From assembly GCA_001692895.1 (NCBI GenBank), contig KV748194.1, positions 992,001 through 1,056,000 of the forward strand: a DNA stretch of 64,000 nucleotides. Direction: 5' to 3'. Position numbers and translations under genes: made by a program. The notes under the pieces are model-generated. The model ran no database searches and was not told the origin of the DNA. It saw only the letters and a program-made list of their open reading frames with translations. Of this stretch, positions 56,101 to 64,000 are shown in pieces. How positions within the stretch are numbered: position 1 is the stretch's first letter; each line of letters starts with the position of its first letter. Source of the DNA: Cenococcum geophilum 1.58. Lineage: Eukaryota > Ascomycota > Dothideomycetes > Gloniales > Gloniaceae.

Positions 56101-58878
56101 AGCCTAGTATTATATATAATTGATGAGGTAACCCGCTATTAAGCCGCCTGTTAGCTGCAAAAGATATCTATAAAATATACTTAGGATATTTTATAGACCT
56201 GCTGGATTAATATATACGTTGGACCCCCTAAGTATATTACCTACGACGCTAATAGGAACTTTATTAGTAAGGAATTCTAGCAGTATACTATAGCTATAGC
56301 TATATTAACAAAAGCTATCCTAGTTAAGGCGTATTAGTCTATTAGGCTTACTAAGTAAGCTTACCTAGCCTTATAGAAAGCTTACTAGATTATTATAGAC
56401 GAATATAAGGACATCTAAAAGGAACTGGCTCTATAGATGGCTGTAAAAGCCGTTAATAATACCGCTGGCCCTAACGGACTAATACCTACCCTCTTAGTCT
56501 ATAGAGCCTACCTAAGGATAAGCAAACCGAACCCTCTTGCCCTATCTATTATGGATTAAGTAGCTGTAATATAGAAGGCAATAGCCGAAATAGTTAAATT
56601 ACGGGCTAAATAAACTGTTAATAATGCCCTATATTATTGCAACGGACCTAATACAACCTTAGTATATAACCTCCCGCTTAATTCTAAAGTCCTTATGTGG
56701 CGTAAAAGTGGTAATTAGACTGGACCTTACTGTTTACTAGCTGTAGAAGACGAGACCTGCTATATATAGCTCCCTAGCGAACTGATAAGCTTTAGAAGCA
56801 CGTCTATAAAACCCTATTTTTAGTCTAAAAATACCTATAATGTTAAGCTAGATAAACTAGAAGCACCCGCTAAATTAGGTAAACTAGAAATACCTACTAA
56901 ATTAAATAAGCTAGAAGTACCCTTGCCTACCCTAAAGGTCCCCTAGAAATTTACTAAACCTACTAAACCTGCTGTAAAGTGTAGCTAAGGACGCCCCCGT
57001 AAGAACCCCGTAACGGAGAATTACCTAACCTTTATAGGTATATCCGCAAGGCAATCTCCGCCTATAGATATATTAGTTTTAGTATAGGAAACCCCTTTTA
57101 TAGACTTATGATATAAAGAGATTAACGGACTACTTAAAAAGGGCGTTTTTGCGGTTATAACGGAGAGAGACGTTCTGTAAGGCGTCCGTATATTTAACTT
57201 ACGCTTTATTAATAAAATTAAGCACCCTAGTACTAATAAAGCCTTTAAAAAGTTAAGACTTGTTGTATAAGCTTATAATGACTAGGGAAAGAACTTAGTT
57301 CTTATATAATTGCTTATAATCTAACAAGTTAGCTAATAGATTATACTTATACTTACGCCTAGCCTATAGCAAAGTAAACCTGTAGCTCTTTACCTACGGG
57401 ATATCTTATAAGCCTACGTATAATCCAATACCTACTTAAGTAGGGATATCTTTATATAACCACCGCTAAAGCTTAATTTATAACTAGGAATAATTTTATA
57501 GGTTATAAAACTACTTTACAGAGTGCCAAAAGCTAGAAACTATTAGTTTAAGACATACCACCAGCACTATATCCGTAAACTTAAGATAGAGTAGTTGACC
57601 TATAACCCTTGCCTTCTATACACCCTATTAAATAGCCTTAGTATTATTGGACTCTAAATAAATAATACCCTCTTTTTAGTAGACTGGATATTTATAGACG
57701 CTAAAGAGACTAAATTATAAGAAGCTAAGTTTCTAGCAAAGCTATAAAAGTAGTTAACTAAGTAGACTTTAATTAAGTTTAACAGAGGCTTAATTATATA
57801 AAAGGGTAACTTAATCTAGCTGACTTAGGAACGCTAAGCTTAAAACCTAAAGCTTATTATAGTAAAGCCTACGGACTTTACTAGTTCCTATAAAGAGACT
57901 TATAAAACCGTAAATATAAAGGACTAATACGCCGTATAGCGTACAAGAGGCGCCTATATTGCCATAGTTTGCTAACCCGAATTTTCCTATAACTTGTCCT
58001 TTACGGCCCAGGCAGTAGATCTATAAGAAGAAAATATTAAGTAGCTTAATAAGCGCATTTAATAGTAGATTAATAATGTGATAAGAGGATTTACTTTTGT
58101 ACCGCTAGACCTAAATTCTATTAGTGTAATGGTATTTATGGATGCCTCTTTCGCTAATAATAGGGACCTATTATCGCAAATCGGCTTTATAATTATACTT
58201 ACGGACCGTAATTAAGATGTAAATATACTGTATTGGTCTTTAATTAAATATAAGCGAGTAACCCGCAGTGTACTAGCTTTTAAACTATATGCACTAGCCT
58301 ATAGCTTTAATATAGCAGCCGTAATTAAATTAATAATCTAGAAGATCCTATAATTGGAGTAGCTACCCCTAGTTTTATATATTGATTTAAAGTCCCTCTA
58401 TAACTGCCTAGTTAAACTAGGCACGATATAGGAGAAGAGGCTTATAGTTGACCTAATATGCTTACGTCAGGCCTATAAATAACGCGAGATTATAGAGGTT
58501 AAATGGATTAGCGGTGGAAATAATTTAGTAGACGCTATAACTAAGGCAAAGCCGTGTTAAGCCCTTAAAACCCTAATTAACACGAATAGGCTCAACCTAA
58601 AGGTTATAGAATGGGTAGAACGAGACTAATGGAGCACTTACGCCTCACCTACGGCCCGTCGGAAGGCTGTATGGTTTATTTACGGCCCGTCAGAAGGCCG
58701 TACGGTTTATTTTACGGACCGTAAGTAGGACTTACGGCCAGCTTAGAGCACCATTTGGAAGGCAGCCTAGAAGGCACCTTAGGAGGGATTTCTTATATAT
58801 TTCCTTTGTGTTTTATAGTTCTATTAAAGCAACTACGGAGACCGTATATAAGTGGTTCTATTTTTTAAGTACCGCTAG

Positions 58879-59149
58879 TGTATAATTATAGCACCTGTTG
58901 TACTAACCGCGTGCCTATGTGTTTGGTACACCAGGTACGCGTTTACGCGTTTAGTATACTAACCACTCGCTTACGCGTCTGGTGCACTTATAAAGCACTA
59001 ACTAATTAGGGGGGAGGTGTATTAGTATATAGACCACGTAGTCTGCTTTATATAATTGACAGTCACCATCATCCAAAAGAGCATACGATACTATATGTAT
59101 TTCGTGCCCCTAGATCTAACTCACTCGTGCTATTAAATTAGTACAAATA
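58879..59149 (+). repeat. Copia LTR (right)
   Basis: 271 bp, same as the left LTR apart from transitions; its last bases are AATA where the left has AACA. Confidence 0.93.
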
Positions 59150-62100
59150 ACTATCTCCCTCCTCTTTATCTTTATCCTTAAAGATTCTAAATATCTCTAA
59201 GTTGTTTATTAGAGGTATAATATCTATCTAATTAATTTAGTTAATATTATTACTTATTATACCTAAAGCAATTTCTTCTTCTTTAACCGTTTGTTGTGCT
59301 CGCACTATTGCTATAATATTATCTCTTAGTAAGATTATACTATCTCTATATTCTTACTGTTTAAAAGAGGGGTTAGTTTATATTATGTTAGCGAACCCAT
59401 CTTTATAATAACTGTTCTCTTACTTAAAGTGCACTAAAGCAAATATTTATTCGTTCTATAATATTCGCTCTGTCTCTAATGCTAAATATACGCAACCTAT
59501 TACTCTTAATAGTTGTTTAGTTCCCTAATTAATCTATTTTAGGGTCTTGTATTTAATTTACTGCTACGCGGCTAGATAATAAACTATCTATTACTTTGGC
59601 GGAGTTACGCCGTTCTTATAATGTAGAACGGGAGGCTACTAATGCTTAGTAAAGGGCTCTCAAATCTCGTCTTGTGGCGTCCACTTAGTTAATCCATCTT
59701 AAGAAGGTGCGTAAAAAGGTCCGTTTTAAAGAGTAGAAGCTTATAGAATAGGGCCTATAGAAACTTAGTAATAAAAAAATGGATTTTCTTTTAGCCGAGA
59801 AGGAAATAAATCTAAGTAGTTTAGTAACTACTCTTTTTAGGTCCCCCTTAGGTAACTTATTTTTTAGTAATTCTTTTTATTAATGCTGCCTAACCTAATC
59901 TCTTCTAATACTCCTATACCTTTCTTATAATATTCTTTAAATTTACTAATAGCTCCTAGGTAGTCTTATTATAGCCTATCCACTTAACTTTATACTATAT
60001 TTTATTATTAGTGTCCTTATAATTAACGATCTTTAAAACTTACTATTTGTCTTCCTTCTGTCCTCTATATATATCTGCTTTATAAACCAGTAGCTTAATA
60101 TTCCTATATACTAGCTTTAGCATTATAATATACTATATAGGGTAGATCTTTATCTTAGCTAATAGGTTTAACTTAAATATAACTAGTAAAATCTTTTACT
60201 TAATTTTAAAAGGTCCTAGTCTAACATAGTCTAACTTCTTACTTAGTTGTTAACTCTTAAAATTTTTATATAGTAGCTATACTTTATCTCCCTCCTTAAG
60301 ATCTAGTCCCTTAGATCTCTTAGAATTATAATACTTTTTTATTCTTTGCTGTACTATCTTTACTATCTCTATAAGGTCCTTATAAAGATTTATTAATATC
60401 TTTATCCTTTATTTAGCTGTACTACTTATCTTCTTTACTTAACGTGGCGATAATAATATTCTTAGCTTATACCTATAATTCGCCTTAAATAGTAATATAC
60501 CTATTCCTTTCTATAGTATTATATTATATATAAACTATATAACTAGTAATAATAATACCTAATTATTCTATACGTAATTAATATAGTGTTTTAGATACTA
60601 CTTTAGTATCTAATTTAGTCTTTTTATTTAACTGTCTGTTTGCGGATAATATATGGTAAAAGTTACTACTTTAACTCCTTATTCCGCTAAGAATACCTTC
60701 TAAAATACTACTATAAATCTTAGATCTCTATCTAATATAATTTTATTTAGTACTCTATACCTTATAAATACTTCTTTAATATAGATTCTAGTAACATCTT
60801 CTGCTAATATTTCTTCTATACATGCTATAAAGTATCCCCACTTTATAAGCTTATCTACTATTACTAAGATCGCATTATAATCTTATCTAGTAATAGGATC
60901 TCTTAACTTTAGTAGCTTAATAATAAAGTCCTATAATATAACTTCCTATAGTCTCTCTGGTATTTTAATAGGTTGTAGCCCTCTATACGGCTTATGCCTT
61001 ATTAGTTTATTCCTTTAGTAATCTAAATATTCCTTTATAACTTTTCGCGCTAAGCCCTAAATTCTATTAATAATATTCTCCTCTTAAAGTCTTAATATTA
61101 AGCCTATAGCCCTACTATGTCCTTAAGTTATTCCCTTATAGAAATCTTCTATAAACTATTTCGCTATACTTCTTAGGATATATATTGCTTCTTAATTCTT
61201 ATATATATCCATCTATAAATCTTCTAGCTATACTTCTAGAATTTTTTATACCTAAAAGCTTTCTAGTAACTTATAAACTCTATCCTATTCTTTTTAAGTT
61301 GCTATAATTTTTAGATAATTATACTAAATTAATCCGTCTGTGTCTTTTCGCAGTAAAGCCCCTAATAGCTTTTTGTTATTCTATAGTTTAGCCTTTTAAC
61401 TTAAAGCATCTGCTTACGTATTATCTATACCCTTAGTATACTAAATCTTAAAATAGTATTCTATAAGCATCTCTGCCCATCTAACCTATCTTTAGTTAAG
61501 TTCCTTTATTATTAGAAATCCTATTAGGTTTTTATAATCCGTTTTAACTATAAATAGTTTCTCTATACCTTATAAGAATGCTCTTTATTCCTTTAATACT
61601 ATAACTATACCTAATAACTCCTTATTATAGATATTATAGTTTAACTCTAGTAGTGTTATCTTTTAACTATAATATACTACTAGGTGCTATTTATCTTAAT
61701 ATTTCTATATAAAGTACGCCCCTAGTATATAGTCTAATGTATCTATTTCTATAACCGCCTCTAGTCTTAGTTAGTAGATTTTAAAAACTGGCTCTTAGGT
61801 AAACAACTCTTTAACTTTCTTAAAGAGTTCCCTTTACTCCTCGCCCTATGCCTATAGTTCTTCTTTCTTTATTAATTGTATAAATGGTTTAATATCCTTT
61901 AACTATTACGCTATAAACCTTCTACAGTAATTATAAAACCCTAAAAACGATCTTAACTGCGTAACGTTCTCTAGTTCTTACTAATTTACTATAGCCTTAA
62001 TCTTTTTTAGATCTATACTAAGTTGGCCTAGTTTAATAATAAATCTAACAAAATTGGTCTTTCTGGTAAAAAACTCGCATTTCTTAATTACTACTAGCAT

Positions 62101-63844
62101 TTGTTCTTCTTATAGTCTCTTTAAGACCTATTTAACGTGTTCCCCGTATTCTTCCTTAGTTATTAAGTAGATAATAATATCGTTAAGGTATACTATAATA
62201 AATTTATCTAAGTATTCTCCTAATATATTGTTAATACGCTTCTAGAATATTACTAGTGTGTTTATAAGCCCGAATTATATAACTAATGGTTTATATAGTC
62301 CTTCCTTTAATCTAAAGGCTGCCTTCCATTTATCGCCTTCCTTAATTCTAATCTAATAGTACGCCTATCTTAGATCTATCTTTATAAAGATTTGCGCATT
62401 ACCTATCCTATCTTAGATTTCGCTAATTAAGGGTAAAGGATACCTATCCTTTCTAGTAATGCTATTTAACTATCTATAGTTAATATATAGCCTTAGTTTG
62501 CTATTCTTCTTTAGTATAAATAGTACTAGATAACCCACTAATAACTGCGATAGTCTAATATATCCCTTCTATAAGTTTTCCTAAATAAACTCTTTTAATA
62601 CTTTACCCTCTTCTTTAGTAAGCTTATAGATTAGAAAAAATCTTAGACTTATTCCTAGTTCTAATTCTATCTTATAGTCCTATACTATATACTTTACTAG
62701 CTTTTTACTTTCTAGTAACTATAGTTTCTTGCTATACTTATAGTATCTTTTTAGTATATAACTTAGTCCCTTTTCCGTTTCTTTATAGGTTACTCCTACT
62801 TAGTACTATACTAACTTAGCTTATTATTATATCTTACGGCATTAAGTATCCCTAATATTAACTTAACCTATAATCTAATTAATCTATAGATTATATTCCT
62901 GTAACTAAGGCATCCTTAATACTGCCTTATTATTTCCTAATAGTAATATATTAAAAGATATCTTAATTTATCTCCCCTTAATAGTTAACTAAATTGGTCC
63001 TATTTTAAGATTAATAATGCCTCCTCTATAGGCTATTAGATCTTCTAAAATCACTACCAATAGGTAAAGATACTCCTTTTTCCTGTGTGGTAATCCTATT
63101 CTTTTAACTACTATTAGCGAGATATGGTTCCTTATTACTCTACTATCTATTAATGCCTTAAACTGTTAATCTTACTACTTAACTTATAAATTTAGGTATT
63201 GTCCTTAAATTCCTTTAAGGGTCTAAGGCTCTACTACTAGTTCCCTTTAGCTCTATAGGCCTCTACTTTTCCTAACTATTAGCTACTTAATCTGGTTTAT
63301 ACTTAGTCCACCTTTAGCTAATACTTAGTTCGCTTTTTGTCTTTAATATACTATAGATATATATTCTTTAGGTATTCCTACTACTATTATCTATTTAGGC
63401 ATTCTTCCATAAGAAATCTTTTTAGCTAAAGTATTAAGTCTCCTAGCTCCTAAACTTCTACTAGATGCCAGCTATATATATACTTAGCGTTTCTATACTT
63501 TTATTTTTCCGCTATCCAATACATTCTTATAAGGTATTTTTAATACTTATTCTTAGGTGTTCTATATATATTATACGCATTATCTACGTATATAATCCAC
63601 GCTAATATGTAATATACTTAGTATTTTAGGTTAACTTTTGGCTCGTCTTTATTCTTAAGTTTAAACCTTTCTTATATTAATCTAAACGTCGCGACCTTAT
63701 TCGCAGGTACTAAGATACGTCTCTTACTTCTCCAGTCCTCTAAACGCTCCTTTAGATCCTTTAATGTTATAATTAAGGCTCCTTTAATATAACTTATCGC
63801 CTTTTCTATAATCGGGTGGTTTTAGATAACTTTCTTATCTAACT

Positions 63845-64000
63845 TAGGGTTGGGTAAAATTTAATCTTATCTCGATACAATCGACGATCGACAATCGATA
63901 TAATATCTCGTATCGATTAAAGTATCGTGATATTCTCTTGGCATTCCCCACAAAATTTTCTTTTATTGAATTTACTACTTTTTTACTGCAGTATCGTACG
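63845..64000 (+). mobile_element. Left end of another DNA transposon (partial)
   Basis: Where Gypsy copy 2 breaks off, TAGGGTTGGGTAAAATTTAA begins, resembling hAT-type ends (compare CAGGGTTGTAAACG at 40962). It is followed by several inverted or direct copies of an ATCGAT/CGATACAATCG motif typical of subterminal transposase sites. The rest lies outside the window, so the class is a guess. Confidence 0.4.

Larger units (their letters stand above)
52890..59149 (+). mobile_element. Ty1/Copia LTR retrotransposon nested in Gypsy copy 2
   Basis: LTRs of exactly 271 bp (52890-53160, 58879-59149) are flanked by the perfect duplication ACTAT (52885-52889 and 59150-59154). Plus-strand coding with TAA/TAG replacing Gln runs in Copia order. 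Gag starts at 53665 (MADISK), with a zinc-knuckle-like RCFVCGKEGYW near 55020. Protease-like VINIGASKKSTVGYG lies near 55440. Integrase has an HHCC-type region (YCSFC near 55990), VYVDIMYINGSLVLYIIDEV and ITYDANRNFISKEF (about 56070-56280). Reverse transcriptase has FKKLRLVVQAYND near 57250-57290. RNase H has FMDASFANNRDLLSQIGF near 58140 and ends near 58630. Integrase before reverse transcriptase is diagnostic of Copia. Inactivated by stops. Confidence 0.93.
52462..63844 (-). mobile_element. Ty3/Gypsy copy 2, interrupted by Copia and cut at the right
   Basis: The left LTR is 52462-52885 (TGTAACGGAATC...CGTCCGTAATA), homologous throughout to the copy 1 LTRs. The internal region resumes at 59150 after the Copia element and runs colinear with copy 1: chromodomain near 59890-60060, integrase near 60730-60900, reverse transcriptase near 62170-62210. 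Homology to copy 1 ends abruptly at 63844, where a different terminal sequence begins. The gag half and right LTR are not in the window. Same minus orientation as copy 1. It is even more AT-rich than copy 1, with no usable frame. Confidence 0.88.

Overview
The window is nuclear DNA of a filamentous ascomycete (Pezizomycotina). Evidence: genes with short GT-AG introns of about 45-95 nt, a MOCS1-type molybdenum cofactor locus, a long-form tRNase Z and a fungal bZIP factor, all flanked by AT-rich transposons whose Gln and Trp codons have become TAG or TAA. That pattern is what repeat-induced point mutation (RIP, C:G to T:A) leaves behind. I cannot name the species; a leotiomycete is only a guess.

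Layout. 1-6.1 kb is a decayed transposon zone: a hAT DNA transposon (734-5778, 8-bp target duplication) that was later split by a small non-autonomous LTR element (2037-3895, 5-bp duplication) carrying a 15-bp GC-rich minisatellite. A solo LTR follows at 5979-6114. 6.9-10.4 kb holds two broken genes: a Zn2Cys6 transcription factor and a PEP-mutase/isocitrate-lyase family remnant.

10.8-34.9 kb is the gene-rich core: a mitochondrial-type PPR protein (-), a seven-exon histidine acid phosphatase (+), an SRA-YDG gene with several reading-frame breaks (+), tRNase Z (-), a bZIP factor (-), MoaA plus MoaC arranged like animal MOCS1 (+), a small unknown protein (-) and a multi-pass membrane protein (+). 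These are separate single genes, not a cluster; the exception is MoaA/MoaC, which together convert GTP to cyclic pyranopterin monophosphate and may be joined by alternative splicing. About 3.3 kb between bZIP and moaA shows no gene.

35.4-41 kb is a transition zone: a decayed gene remnant, a second solo LTR of the 5979 family, and a small ORF cut by a second hAT (37557-40798, 8-bp duplication).

41-64 kb is a nest of transposons. A third hAT (from 40962) contains a solo LTR (41755-41948) and a roughly 400-bp inverted-repeat element. That element was split by a chromodomain Ty3/Gypsy element (43380-51405). The hAT was cut again at 52462 by a second Gypsy copy, which itself carries a full Ty1/Copia element (52890-59149) exactly at its LTR/internal junction. 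A new hAT-like end begins at 63845. Six insertions are supported by target-site duplications of 5 or 8 bp read directly from the sequence, which gives a relative order of events.
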